A DNA stretch of 64,000 nucleotides, taken from positions 10,748 to 74,747 of the forward strand of contig CAZABH010000014.1 in assembly GCA_964483585.1 (NCBI GenBank), written 5' to 3'. The notes beneath the pieces are model-generated. The model was not told the DNA's origin. It ran no database searches and worked only from the letters and a program-made list of their open reading frames with translations. Of the stretch, positions 53,222-62,314 are shown piece after piece. The position numbers were made by a program, and so were the translations under genes. The DNA comes from SZUA-430 sp964483585 (lineage in GTDB: Bacteria > Pseudomonadota > Alphaproteobacteria > Micropepsales > Micropepsaceae). Position 1 is the first letter of the stretch. Every line of letters begins with the position of its first letter.

Positions 53222-54436
53222 ATGGCAGGATTGAGAAACTACCTCATTGTGACTGCAGCCTATTGGGGCTTCACGCTGACCGATGGCGCGCTTCGGATGC
53301 TGGTGCTGTTTCATTTCTACCAGCTTGGCTTCTCGCCTTTCACACTGGCCTTCCTTTTCCTTCTCTATGAAGCAGCAGGCGTAGGAGCCAATTTCATTGG
53401 CGGATGGCTGGCCACGCGGTTCGGCATCACGCGGATGCTGACGATCGGGCTTTCGACCGAGATCGCAGGGTTTCTGCTGCTTTCGGCTGTGTCACCGGAT
53501 TGGGGCGTGGCCCTGTCTGTTGCCTGGGTCGTCGTTGCGCAAGGTGTTTGCGGCGTCGCGAAGGACCTGACCAAGACGGCATCCAAATCTGCGATCAAGA
53601 TCACGGAGACTGCTGCGGGTGGTGAAAGTGAGGGGCGCCTCTTCCGTTGGGTTGCCTGGTTCACCGGGTCGAAGAATGCGATGAAGGGTTTGGGCTTCTT
53701 CCTGGGTGGGATCCTTCTGCAGTTCCTTGGTTTTGCCGCCTCGCTCTGGCTCATGGCCGCCATGCTTGCTGCGATTCTCGGCGGCGTCCTGCTGTCGCTG
53801 CCGCCCATGATGGGTAAGGCAAAGGCCAGTCGGTCGGCGCGGGAACTTTTCGCCAAGTCGCCAGGCATCAACCAGCTGGCTCTTGCGCGGATCGGCCTGT
53901 TCGGGGCGCGTGATGTCTGGTTTGTCGTGGGCGTGCCTGTGTTCCTCTATGCGAGTGGCTGGACGTTCACCATGGTTGGTGGGTATCTGGCCGCTTGGAC
54001 GATAGGCTATGGCCTGGTGCAAGCCGTTGCCCCTTCAATCATCGGCCGGAGTGTCGATGGCTTGTCGCGCGAGGTGCCCGCAGCGCAGTCCTGGTCGTTG
54101 GCGCTTGTCGTCGTCCCCGTCGTCATTGCGCTGCTGATTGCATTCACGGATTGGCGGCAGGATGTGGTTGTTGTCCTGGGCCTTGCCGTGTTCGGAATTG
54201 CCTTTGCCGTGAACTCGTCGGTGCACTCGTACCTGGTGCTTGCCTATGCAGGGTCAGAGAAGGCGGCGGAAGATGTCGGCTTCTACTACGCCGCCAATGC
54301 AGCTGGACGGTTCGGGGGAACGCTGCTGTCAGGCGTCGTATTTCAGGCAGGCGGTATTATCGCCTGCCTCGCTGTTTCGGCTTTTCTTCTGGCCATTTGC
54401 TGGGGTGCTACGCAGTTTCTTCCCCGGCAGGTTTAA
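53222..54436 (+). CDS. arsJ: Organoarsenical efflux MFS transporter ArsJ
   Basis: 404 residues from the ATG at 53222, with 11 to 12 hydrophobic segments of the MFS type. ArsJ-characteristic segments: NYLIVTAAYWGFTLTDGALRMLVLFHFYQLGFSP, FLLYEAAGVGANFIGGWLATRFG, GVAKDLTKTASKSAIK and FTGSKNAMKGLGFFLGG. It exports 1-arseno-3-phosphoglycerate, which breaks down outside to arsenate. Last gene of the arsenic operon; it converges on the cupredoxin gene of the copper operon. Confidence 0.93.
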   Translation: MAGLRNYLIVTAAYWGFTLTDGALRMLVLFHFYQLGFSPFTLAFLFLLYEAAGVGANFIGGWLATRFGITRMLTIGLSTEIAGFLLLSAVSPDWGVALSVAWVVVAQGVCGVAKDLTKTASKSAIKITETAAGGESEGRLFRWVAWFTGSKNAMKGLGFFLGGILLQFLGFAASLWLMAAMLAAILGGVLLSLPPMMGKAKASRSARELFAKSPGINQLALARIGLFGARDVWFVVGVPVFLYASGWTFTMVGGYLAAWTIGYGLVQAVAPSIIGRSVDGLSREVPAAQSWSLALVVVPVVIALLIAFTDWRQDVVVVLGLAVFGIAFAVNSSVHSYLVLAYAGSEKAAEDVGFYYAANAAGRFGGTLLSGVVFQAGGIIACLAVSAFLLAICWGATQFLPRQV

Positions 54437-54448
54437 GGCAGCGGGCGT

Positions 54449-54961
54449 TTACTGAACTGTAATCGTGCCTTCCATGCCAAGGTCGCTATGGCCCGGGTAG
54501 TTGCACGCGAACTGCAGACTGCCTGCCGTCGTGAACTGCCACACGAGCTCTTTCGTTTCGCCGGGGCCGACATGGACGGCGCCCGACGGCATGTCGTGAT
54601 CCATGCCGTGGTGACCATGTGCTCCATGTGCAGCGTGCCCGCCATGGCCACCATGCCCCGCGTGGGCAGTGTCTGACATGTCCTGCATGGCCTTGCGGTG
54701 TGCAGCCTGTTCTTCTGCGGTGCCGATGGTCATTTCGTGCTTCAGCTTGCCCTTGTTCGACAGGATGAATTTCACGGTTTCACCTGCCTTGAACTCCAGC
54801 TTCTGCTGGCTGTAGCTGTATTCCGTCATTTCGATCTTGACGGTGCGCGTGACCTTTGCCTTGTCACCGGTGCGGCCTGCAGGTGACGGATCCGCGGCCA
54901 TGGCGCTTGAGGGTGCGATGGCAAGCAGGAGAGCGGGCAGAAGGGCTGTCGTGGTCTTCAT
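54449..54961 (-). CDS. Exported cupredoxin (plastocyanin-like) protein with His-rich insert
   Basis: 170 residues from the ATG at 54961, with AAGGAG about nine bases upstream, and a signal peptide (ALLPALLLAIAPSSAMA). The cupredoxin fold has type 1 copper ligands: His in LKHEMTIG, and Cys, His, Met in FACNYPGHSDLGMEG. A histidine-rich insert (HAGHGGHGGHAAHGAHGHHG) probably binds extra copper. It resembles copper-tolerance CopI-like proteins. It is the third gene of the copper operon after the multicopper oxidase and CopB. Confidence 0.9.
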   Translation of the reverse strand: MKTTTALLPALLLAIAPSSAMAADPSPAGRTGDKAKVTRTVKIEMTEYSYSQQKLEFKAGETVKFILSNKGKLKHEMTIGTAEEQAAHRKAMQDMSDTAHAGHGGHGGHAAHGAHGHHGMDHDMPSGAVHVGPGETKELVWQFTTAGSLQFACNYPGHSDLGMEGTITVQ

Positions 54962-54978
54962 GTTCTTGAACTCCTTGA

Positions 54979-55716
54979 TCAAAGGCGAAAGCGAATACCG
55001 GCACGCAACGTGGTGTTCTCGACATCGTCGCCAAGAGCCTGTCGAAGTGAGGAGGTTTCGCCGAGATCGCGTTCCCAAACGAGCTCGACGTAGGGCGCGA
55101 ATTTGCGCGTTATCTCGTAGCGGAGCTGTAATCCCAGCTCGAGCTCGGCCAGGCCTTCGGCGACCTCAATCCGTGGGATTTCCTGTGCGAATGCTTCGAG
55201 CTTGATGTGTGGCTGCAGGAACAGGTCCTGCGTCAGCGCGAAGTCCATTTCATAGGCGAATTCCAGAGCGGCGTTGCCATCGCCATCGATGAAAACAAAG
55301 GCGTCGGTCTCGATAAACCAGGGCGCCAGTCCGTGCAAACCGAATGCTGCCCACGTCCTTCCACCCTCGTGCATGTCGAAGCGAATGCCCGCTTGGACGT
55401 CCCAGAATTCGTCAACCGGGAACGACAGCACGCTTTTCAGTGAGCTCTCTTCGATGTCGCCGTCATGGGCTTCGCCTTCGGCTTCAAGGCGCAGCTTCAC
55501 GTTATCCGTTCCAATCCACGCAAATGTATCCCAGTGGACGACGGTGCCCGTGTCGGGGTCAGGCAACCAATCGAGAGATGTTGCGTCAATCTTTCCCCCT
55601 GCGGCCCAGAAGATCGAGGGGCCGTGCGCGGCGTGGAACTGGTCCGCTGACGCCTTGCCGGTCAATGCGGCCGCTACGGTGGCGATTGCTGCCGGGATGA
55701 GCCAGAGGTGCCTCAT
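54979..55716 (-). CDS. copB: Copper resistance protein B (outer membrane)
   Basis: 245 residues from the ATG at 55716, overlapping the multicopper oxidase stop by 4 bases. Signal peptide MRHLWLIPAAIATVAAALTGKASA. The rest is a CopB beta-barrel: DTFAWIGTDNVKLRLEAEGE, VQAGIRFDMHEGGRTWAAFGLHGLAPWFIETDAFVFIDG and the C-terminal LRAGIRFRL strand ending in a hydrophobic residue. The Met/His-rich N-terminal region typical of Pseudomonas CopB is missing. It probably helps bind or sequester copper at the outer membrane. Confidence 0.92.
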   Translation of the reverse strand: MRHLWLIPAAIATVAAALTGKASADQFHAAHGPSIFWAAGGKIDATSLDWLPDPDTGTVVHWDTFAWIGTDNVKLRLEAEGEAHDGDIEESSLKSVLSFPVDEFWDVQAGIRFDMHEGGRTWAAFGLHGLAPWFIETDAFVFIDGDGNAALEFAYEMDFALTQDLFLQPHIKLEAFAQEIPRIEVAEGLAELELGLQLRYEITRKFAPYVELVWERDLGETSSLRQALGDDVENTTLRAGIRFRL

Positions 55717-57347
55717 GGATGGTGCGCCGCTGGTTGTGTGGGCGATACGGGGCCGACGACGACTTTCGTCATCATGCCTGAGGCCATATGGTAGAGGAGA
55801 TGGCAGTGGAAGGCCCACTCGCCTGCCTCGTTCGCCGTCAGCATCACCGAATAGGATTTTCCGGGCTCGACGTTGACGGTGTGCTTGTTGGGTAGGCGGT
55901 CCGCGGGCTGTCCGTTCAGGAGCTGCACGAACATGCCGTGCAGATGCATCGGGTGGGACATCATTGTTTCGTTGACGAAGGTTAGCTTGATGCGCTCGTT
56001 GAACTTGAGCGCAACAGGCTCGGCCTCCGGCATCGTCTTGCCATTCAATGTCCAGATGTACCTGTTCATCGAGCCACCGAGCCGGACGGTGATCTCGCGT
56101 TCCGGGGGGCGCGTGTCGGGTTGTGGTGTCAGGGACCTGAGGTCAGCGTAGCGCAGGGCGCGCTGGCCCGGCGGGGTTGACGCATCGGCCCAGCCTGAGG
56201 GTTTTCCTGGTCTCGTCGGGGTAGGGGCATGTCCGGCGTGGGCGCCGTGTCCTGCGTGAGCACCGTGGTCTCCATGCGCCATGCCCATGTCTTCCATGGT
56301 GAGGATGGTGCGCGGACGGCGTTCAGGCAGTTCGCCCCGCATTCCGTCGCGGGGGGCCAGCGTCGCGGCAGCGTACCCTGAGCGGTCAATCGGTTCGGCG
56401 AAGATCGTGTAGGCCTTGTCGTCCCGAGGTGTCACGATGACGTCGTAAGTCTCGGCGGGTGCAATGCGGAACTCGTCCACGACGACCGGTTCGACATTCT
56501 GTCCGTCGGCTTGCACGACGATCAGCTTTAGTCCGGGAATGCGCACATCCATGAACGACATGGCAGAGCCATTGATGATGCGCAGCCGCACGCGCTCGCC
56601 GGGTTTGAACAGGCCTGTCCAGTTACCCGCGGGAGACTTGCCGTTCACGAGGAAAGTATAGCCGGATACGTCCGCAAGGTCCGTTGGGTCCATGCGCATG
56701 TCCGCCCAGTCGGCGCGGTCCTTCATGGTCGTAGCAAGGCCGTTGTCCCTGATGTCGCGCAGAAAGTCGCCGGCGGTGCGCCGACCACGATTGTAGTATT
56801 CGTGATTGCCCTTCAGGTTGCGCAAGATCTCGCTGCTGTCCTCCGTCGTGAAATCGGACAGAAGCAAGACATAGTCACGCTGGGTCTCGACTGGCTCCGG
56901 TTCGCGAGGGTCGATAATCAGGGGCGCATAGAGCCCCGCTTGTTCCTGCGTGCCGGAATGAGCGTGGTACCAGTAGGTGCCCGACTGTCGTGCCCGAAAG
57001 CGGTAAGTGAACGTCTCTCCGGGTGAAATGCCCTTGAAGCCAGCCAGGCCGGGGACGCCATCCATGCCCGGAGGGACAAGCAGCCCGTGCCAGTGCAGTG
57101 CGCTCAAGTCCTTCATGCGGTTGGTAACGTGGATCGTGACGTCATCGCCCTCTCGAAAGCGCAGGAGGGGACCGGGCAGTGTACCGTTGATCGTCAGCGC
57201 ATCGGCGGTTCTATCGTCGATGGTCACTTTCCGGGGCGCCAATTCGAGGCGAAACTCGACCGCGCCTGCGAGTGCTGGGCTTGCTGCGGCTGCAAAGGCC
57301 AGAATGAGGCCGACGCAGAACATGATGGATTTGGCCATGGTGCGCAT
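55713..57347 (-). CDS. Multicopper oxidase CopA-type
   Basis: 544 residues from the ATG at 57347 (another in-frame ATG at 57338). Signal peptide SIMFCVGLILAFAAAASPALA. Three cupredoxin domains carry the copper sites: ALHWHGLLVPPGMDG, YWYHAHSGTQEQAG, HPMHLHGMFVQLLNG and HCHLLYHMASGMM. A Met/His-rich loop (EDMGMAHGDHGAHAGHG) is typical of copper-resistance oxidases and binds Cu(I). It oxidises Cu(I) to the less toxic Cu(II) in the periplasm. Named copA in Pseudomonas-style operons; the symbol is left blank here to avoid confusion with the ATPase. Confidence 0.93.
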   Translation of the reverse strand: MRTMAKSIMFCVGLILAFAAAASPALAGAVEFRLELAPRKVTIDDRTADALTINGTLPGPLLRFREGDDVTIHVTNRMKDLSALHWHGLLVPPGMDGVPGLAGFKGISPGETFTYRFRARQSGTYWYHAHSGTQEQAGLYAPLIIDPREPEPVETQRDYVLLLSDFTTEDSSEILRNLKGNHEYYNRGRRTAGDFLRDIRDNGLATTMKDRADWADMRMDPTDLADVSGYTFLVNGKSPAGNWTGLFKPGERVRLRIINGSAMSFMDVRIPGLKLIVVQADGQNVEPVVVDEFRIAPAETYDVIVTPRDDKAYTIFAEPIDRSGYAAATLAPRDGMRGELPERRPRTILTMEDMGMAHGDHGAHAGHGAHAGHAPTPTRPGKPSGWADASTPPGQRALRYADLRSLTPQPDTRPPEREITVRLGGSMNRYIWTLNGKTMPEAEPVALKFNERIKLTFVNETMMSHPMHLHGMFVQLLNGQPADRLPNKHTVNVEPGKSYSVMLTANEAGEWAFHCHLLYHMASGMMTKVVVGPVSPTQPAAHHP

Positions 57348-57355
57348 GACCTCTC

Positions 57356-57374
57356 TATACCCCCCAGGGGTATA
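57356..57374. promoter_or_regulatory. CsoR-type operator upstream of the multicopper oxidase operon
   Basis: TATACCCCCCAGGGGTATA: TATACCCC and GGGGTATA are inverted repeats around three bases. It is the same pattern as the csoR/copA operator at 48817-48835 and ends 8 bases before the oxidase start codon on the reverse strand. Confidence 0.85.
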
Positions 57375-57388
57375 AGTTGGCAATGGCT

Positions 57389-60300
57389 CTATTCTGCTGG
57401 AGATGCCAGTGGGGCTCCGTCAATGCGCCCAAGACTACCCCAGTGCTTGCGATCCCTAGCGAAATAGCGTTGCTCGATCGCCAGCAGGGCTGGTGTCACA
57501 ATCAACGTCAGCAATGTGGAGAACGCGAGGCCGTAGACGATGGCGGTCGCGAGCGGCACCCACCAGTCGGCGCTTGGCCCGCCGAAATGCACTTCGCGCG
57601 AGAAGAAGTCCACGTCGAATTGGTACATCAACGGAAGCAATCCGAAGATCGAGGTCCATGTGGTCAGCAAGACGGGGCGCATGCGCTGGACGCCGGTCCG
57701 GATGATTGCGTCCATCGGCTTGAAGCCCTCTCTCAGCAGGTGATGGAAGGTGTCGACCAGAACGATATTGTGGTTCACCATCACCCCGGTCAACGCCACG
57801 ATCCCTGTTCCCGTCATGATGATCGAGAAGGGCTGGCCTTCGATCAGCATGCCAAGCAGAGCCCCGAAGACCGACAGAACAACGGCCGACAGGATCACGA
57901 ACACGTGCCAGAAATTGTTGAACTGGATCAGCAGGATCCCGGCGATGACCAGCATGCCTATGCCGAAGGCAACCATCAGGAAGCTGCCTGATTTGTTCTG
58001 CTGTTCGTCGGCGCCGCGGAACTTGATGCGGAGCTGGCGGTCATAGCCGTTGTCCGAGATCCATTGGCGGATATTGGCTATGCGCTCGGTGATGTTGTAG
58101 CCGCCCTCGACATTAACGCCCGCGCGAATTGTCCAAACCCGCAGGCTGTCGACCCTCTGGAGCCTGTTGACCTGCTGCTGGCCCTTGCGTGTCACGAAGT
58201 TGGTGATGGGGACCGCGCCGCTGCGGGTGTTGACGCGCAACTGGTCCAAAGCGGCAATACCCCGATTCTCCTGCGGGTAGCGCACACGGATGTCGACTTC
58301 GTCCTCTGAATCGTCGGGGCGATACTCGCCCACCTTGATCCCGTTGGTAACCAACTGGACCGCAGCACCCACGGTTCCGACGTCGGCGCCGAAGCGACCA
58401 GCTTCTTCACGATCGATGGTCAAGGCCCATTCGATGCCGGGCAGGGAGCGGCTGTCCTCGATGTCTCGCAAGCCCTCGAGCCCATCCATGTATGCGCGTA
58501 TCTTGCTGGTGACCTCGTCGAGCAGGGCGTAATTCTCCGATCCCACTTCGACTTGAATTGCCTTGCCGGTTGGTGGTCCGCCCTGGTTCTCGAACAGCTC
58601 GATATACATGCCTGGCATGTTCTGCAACCGCTTGCGGACCTCGGCCCAGACTGGTGCTGATGGCCCACGCTCTTCATAGGGAACCAATTCGACTGCAATA
58701 CGGCCGATGGTGTCGACAGGTGGCTGGCCGCCGCCAAATCCACCGCCAGCTGAGCCCGCCACGGCATAGATGGCTTCAACGCCCTTGATCCCCTGAATGC
58801 GTTTCTCGGCTTCAAGCATCAGCTCGAGTTTCTCCTGCGCGCTGAGATTGCCACGCGCGCGTACGAAGATGTTCGCATCGTTGGAGTCAGTTTGGACGAA
58901 AAACTGCACACCGTTGTTGAAGTTGATCAATGCAATGACGATTGCAACAAGACTGAGTGCGACCAGGCCGAGCACGGTGAATGGGCGCAGTACGGCCCAT
59001 GTCACAATCTTGACGTAACGCCCCATCCAACCGTCGATGTCACGCAAGTCACCGTTTTCCGACAGGTGAATGGCACGAAGCATCGTTGGATGCATTTCCT
59101 CCGGCTTGCCGAAGATCGTGCCGAGGGCCGGCAGGAAGATCAGGGCTACGACCATGGACGCCGTCATGATGAAGATCATCGTGAGCGGCAGGTAGCTCAT
59201 GAACTTGCCCGATACATCAGGCCAGAAGAGCATGGGTGCGAAGGCTGCCAGGGTAACGATGGTCGATGCGACAACGGGCCAAAACATGCGGCGAGCTGCC
59301 AGGTTGAATGCCTCGACCTTCGAGAAGCCCTCGCTCATCTTGCGATCAGCGAATTCAACTACGATGATCCCGTTGTCGACCAGCAGGCCCACTGTGATGA
59401 CCATGCCAAACATGATCATCATGTTGATCGTGTAGCCACCCATCCAGAGGCAGAGGATCCCGATCAGGAACGAGGCAGGGATGGCGAAGCCTACAATCAG
59501 GCCAGAGCGCAAGCCAAGCGCGCCGACAACGATGACCATGACAAGGGCGATCGCCAGGATGATGGCGTTCGTCAGGTGTGTGAGTTGGGAGTTGATCCAG
59601 CGCGACTGGTCGAAGGAATAGTCGATCTTGACACCTTGCGGGAACGATCCCCGGGCAGCAGCGACCGTCTTCTTCACGCGGGCAATCGTGTCTACAATGT
59701 TTTCACCGATGCGCTTCCTGACCTCGATTGCGATTGCGGGTTGGCCGTTGTAGCGCAAGTAGGTGGTCGCATCCTGGAAGGTGCGGCGCACGTCGGCGAT
59801 GTCGCTCAAAGTCACCACACTGCTGCCGCTGACCTTCACGGGCAGACGAAGTACATCGTCGGGCGTCTCGACAAGCCCCGGCACTTTCACGGCGAAGCGG
59901 CCACGACCGGTATCGACGCTGCCTGCCGGGATCAACTGATTGTTTGCCGACACGACGCGGAACAAGTCCGACGCGGTGACGCCGTAGCCCTGCAGGCGCG
60001 AGGGGTCGATGATGACTTCGAGGACTTCCTCGCGTGCACCGCTGAGTTCGGCCGTGAGGACGCCCTGGACAGCTTCGACCTCACGCTTCAGGCGCTTGGC
60101 GGTCTGCAACAGAGTGCGTTCCGATACGCCACCCGAGAGCACTACCGAGATCACGGGGTTGAGTGCGATATTGAATTCGTTGATCTGGGGTTCCTCGGCA
60201 TCCTGCGGGAACTTCGGTCGCGCAAGGTCGACCTTCGCCTGGATGCGCTGGCGCGCAAGTTCCTTGTCGAAATTGATATCAAACTCGAGCGTGACGCCGC

Positions 60301-60568
60301 CATAGTTCTGCGAAGCGGACGAAATCATCTGCTTCAAGCCTTCGACCGTCTTCAACTCGGTCTCAAGTGGACGAATAATCAGACGTTCGGCATCTTCAGG
60401 TGAAATGCCAGGCTGGAAGACCGTGACCGAAAAGAAGGGGATCTGGATGTCCGGGTCGGCTTCCTTCGGTATCGAAAGATAGGCGATGACACCCATCAAC
60501 ACGAGCGCTGAGAGAACGCTCAGGGTCAGTCGCAGGCGGTGCAGGAACCACTCGATCAGTGTGATCAT
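57389..60568 (-). CDS. RND efflux pump permease subunit
   Basis: 1059 residues from the ATG at 60568, overlapping the adaptor stop by 4 bases. Twelve membrane helices with two large periplasmic loops in the AcrB pattern (LSALVLMGVIAYLSIPKEADPDIQIP at the start; VVGALGLRSGLIVGFAIPASFLIGIL; GGYTINMMIMFGMVITVGLLVDNGIIVVEF). The fourth helix has LVDNG where AcrB-like pumps have an Asp pair; one Asp remains, as in several subfamilies of multidrug RND pumps. With its adaptor it exports drugs or metals; no outer-membrane channel gene lies here. It starts the run that leads into the copper operon region. Confidence 0.92.
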   Translation of the reverse strand: MITLIEWFLHRLRLTLSVLSALVLMGVIAYLSIPKEADPDIQIPFFSVTVFQPGISPEDAERLIIRPLETELKTVEGLKQMISSASQNYGGVTLEFDINFDKELARQRIQAKVDLARPKFPQDAEEPQINEFNIALNPVISVVLSGGVSERTLLQTAKRLKREVEAVQGVLTAELSGAREEVLEVIIDPSRLQGYGVTASDLFRVVSANNQLIPAGSVDTGRGRFAVKVPGLVETPDDVLRLPVKVSGSSVVTLSDIADVRRTFQDATTYLRYNGQPAIAIEVRKRIGENIVDTIARVKKTVAAARGSFPQGVKIDYSFDQSRWINSQLTHLTNAIILAIALVMVIVVGALGLRSGLIVGFAIPASFLIGILCLWMGGYTINMMIMFGMVITVGLLVDNGIIVVEFADRKMSEGFSKVEAFNLAARRMFWPVVASTIVTLAAFAPMLFWPDVSGKFMSYLPLTMIFIMTASMVVALIFLPALGTIFGKPEEMHPTMLRAIHLSENGDLRDIDGWMGRYVKIVTWAVLRPFTVLGLVALSLVAIVIALINFNNGVQFFVQTDSNDANIFVRARGNLSAQEKLELMLEAEKRIQGIKGVEAIYAVAGSAGGGFGGGQPPVDTIGRIAVELVPYEERGPSAPVWAEVRKRLQNMPGMYIELFENQGGPPTGKAIQVEVGSENYALLDEVTSKIRAYMDGLEGLRDIEDSRSLPGIEWALTIDREEAGRFGADVGTVGAAVQLVTNGIKVGEYRPDDSEDEVDIRVRYPQENRGIAALDQLRVNTRSGAVPITNFVTRKGQQQVNRLQRVDSLRVWTIRAGVNVEGGYNITERIANIRQWISDNGYDRQLRIKFRGADEQQNKSGSFLMVAFGIGMLVIAGILLIQFNNFWHVFVILSAVVLSVFGALLGMLIEGQPFSIIMTGTGIVALTGVMVNHNIVLVDTFHHLLREGFKPMDAIIRTGVQRMRPVLLTTWTSIFGLLPLMYQFDVDFFSREVHFGGPSADWWVPLATAIVYGLAFSTLLTLIVTPALLAIEQRYFARDRKHWGSLGRIDGAPLASPAE

Positions 60569-61722
60569 GGTGTCGCCGCCTTGCTGCCGGCGTCGGTGGC
60601 GGCCTGGTCTTCGGTGACTTGGACCTCCTGGCCCTGGGTTACGTATTCCTGGCCCACTGTGATGACCGTGACCGTCTCGGGCAGGCCTGCAACCCAAACG
60701 CCCTGCGGTGTGTCGGAGACCATGGTGACGGTCACGAACTTCACGCGATTTCCAGCTTCCACGATCCGAATGCCGAGGCTGCCCTTGTCATCGAGTGCAA
60801 GAATTGCGGGCGAGACGCGATGGGCGGTTACTTCCTTGCCGGCAACATGCATCTCGGCGGTCACGCCGTCGCGGATCGTGCCTTTGGGGTTGGGGATCTC
60901 GAGCTCGACGCGGAAGGTTCGCGTGGCGGGGTCTGCGCTCTTGGATACGAAGCGTATCTTGCCTTCAACACGTTCACCCGTGACCAGCTTGGCCCAGCCG
61001 CTGTCGCCTTTGGAAATCGCGCCAACGTCGCGCTCGGACGCCTGGCCGATGACCAGGAACGGATCCTGGTCGATTACCATGGCGCAGGGCTGGCCCGGAG
61101 CCAGGTAGTCGCCGACATCGGCCATGCGCGCGTCGACCACGCCTTCGAAGGGCGCGCGGATCTTGGTGTCGTCCAGCTGTTTTTCCATGCGCTCGACCTG
61201 CGCGACGGCAGCCTCGTACTCCGCCTGATCGCCTGCGAGGGCGGTTTCCGAGCGGAAGCCTTTTTCGTTCAACTGTCGTGAGGCATCATATTCCAGCTTG
61301 CGCTGCTTCATGACCGCGCGGGCCTGCTTCAGCATGGCCTCGCGCTCATCGACAGCTATTTCACAGATCACGTCGCCTGCCTTTACGGGTGCTCCCCTGT
61401 CAGCGCGGATTGCCTGAACCTTGCCTGCGATTTCGGCGCGCACGATGACTTTGCGCAGGGCCTCGGTCTGGCCACGAATGATGTGGTCCTGTCGGCGCTT
61501 CTCAGGCTTGAGGGTGCGCACACGAACCATGGGCTTGGATGCCGCAGCTGCCTTTGCGGCCGCTTCGGCCTTGGCTGTTTCTGCCACGGATGGTTTTGTT
61601 CCCGGGTCGCTGCTGAAAACGCCCGACGCAACCCATGCTGCGAGGATCAGGAAAATGACGCCGGCCACAATGTAGGAGCGGCGGATGGGGTTGGGGGTCG
61701 TCTGTGGTCCCGGGAGGGTCAT
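60565..61722 (-). CDS. RND efflux pump periplasmic adaptor (membrane fusion protein)
   Basis: 385 residues. A single N-terminal membrane segment (SYIVAGVIFLILAAWVASGVF), then a lipoyl-like half motif (VIVRAEIAGKVQAIRADRGAPVKAGDVICEIAVDEREAML), an alpha-hairpin (~145-210, KQRKLEYDASRQLNEKGFRSETAL), the second lipoyl half (IRAPFEGVVDARMADVGDYLAPGQPCAMV) and beta-barrel domains. It bridges the RND permease to an outer-membrane channel. Co-translated with the permease through a 4-base overlap. Confidence 0.92.
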   Translation of the reverse strand: MTLPGPQTTPNPIRRSYIVAGVIFLILAAWVASGVFSSDPGTKPSVAETAKAEAAAKAAAASKPMVRVRTLKPEKRRQDHIIRGQTEALRKVIVRAEIAGKVQAIRADRGAPVKAGDVICEIAVDEREAMLKQARAVMKQRKLEYDASRQLNEKGFRSETALAGDQAEYEAAVAQVERMEKQLDDTKIRAPFEGVVDARMADVGDYLAPGQPCAMVIDQDPFLVIGQASERDVGAISKGDSGWAKLVTGERVEGKIRFVSKSADPATRTFRVELEIPNPKGTIRDGVTAEMHVAGKEVTAHRVSPAILALDDKGSLGIRIVEAGNRVKFVTVTMVSDTPQGVWVAGLPETVTVITVGQEYVTQGQEVQVTEDQAATDAGSKAATP

Positions 61723-62314
61723 GGTGTTCTCTTGAAGGGGCAGGACAGGGATACGCAGTTTTTCGCAGAAGGGATTATCGCAGAATGGTCTTTCAGACCT
61801 TTTTCTGAGCGGACCGTATGGTGATCCTATTCGTTTTATCGCGGCCGCTCGCCAAGGTGGTGGATAGCCGCGGGGCGTGCGTCAGGCGTCTGCGTTAGAA
61901 AAAGTCCTATTTTTCAGCCATTTTGGACATGTCGAGGTTCAATGACCCGTGGATCTGGTGGCGCGGGTCGAGCGGGAGATCCTCTCTGGCCTGCCGAGGG
62001 TGGGGATGTCAGTCAGCACGCCTCTGTGCAGCAGGCCTCCGGGTGTAATGCCCAAGGACGTCTGGCGTATCGGAAGCAGATGGCATAGACGCCATTGCCC
62101 GGGATCTTTCGGCGCGTTTTCGGCTCGGGCCCTTGGGTTGACCGCATTGCCCATACGCCGCCAGGGCTGGTTAAGGAATGACCGATTTCTGCTGGTGCTA
62201 CACAAAGGTTTCATCATTTTAGGGTTGCGGGCCCCGGGGGTTACCTTGGTATAAAATACGCTCCGTCGGGGAAATCCATTCGCGTCACCGTTGTATCTGG
62301 TCGGGAGCCCATTA
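61723..62314. other. Intergenic region with no gene seen
   Basis: About 590 bases between the divergent adaptor gene and the degenerate-nuclease gene. Small open frames exist on both strands but none resembles a family or has a convincing start site. It should contain the promoters for both flanking genes. Confidence 0.4.

Noticed and set aside
54560..54680. Short GGC/CAT-rich tandem DNA repeats in the cupredoxin gene
   Set aside because: They encode the His/Gly-rich insert, a normal copper-binding feature of such proteins, and do not form an independent repeat element.
57389..60568. Loss of one Asp of the RND proton-relay pair (LVDNG)
   Set aside because: This substitution occurs in whole subfamilies of RND permeases, so it is probably not a defect of this pump.
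55713..61722. Many long antisense open frames, e.g. across the RND pump
   Set aside because: They mirror high-GC coding sequence on the other strand, lack family resemblance and have low-complexity His/Asp-rich composition typical of reverse-complement shadows.
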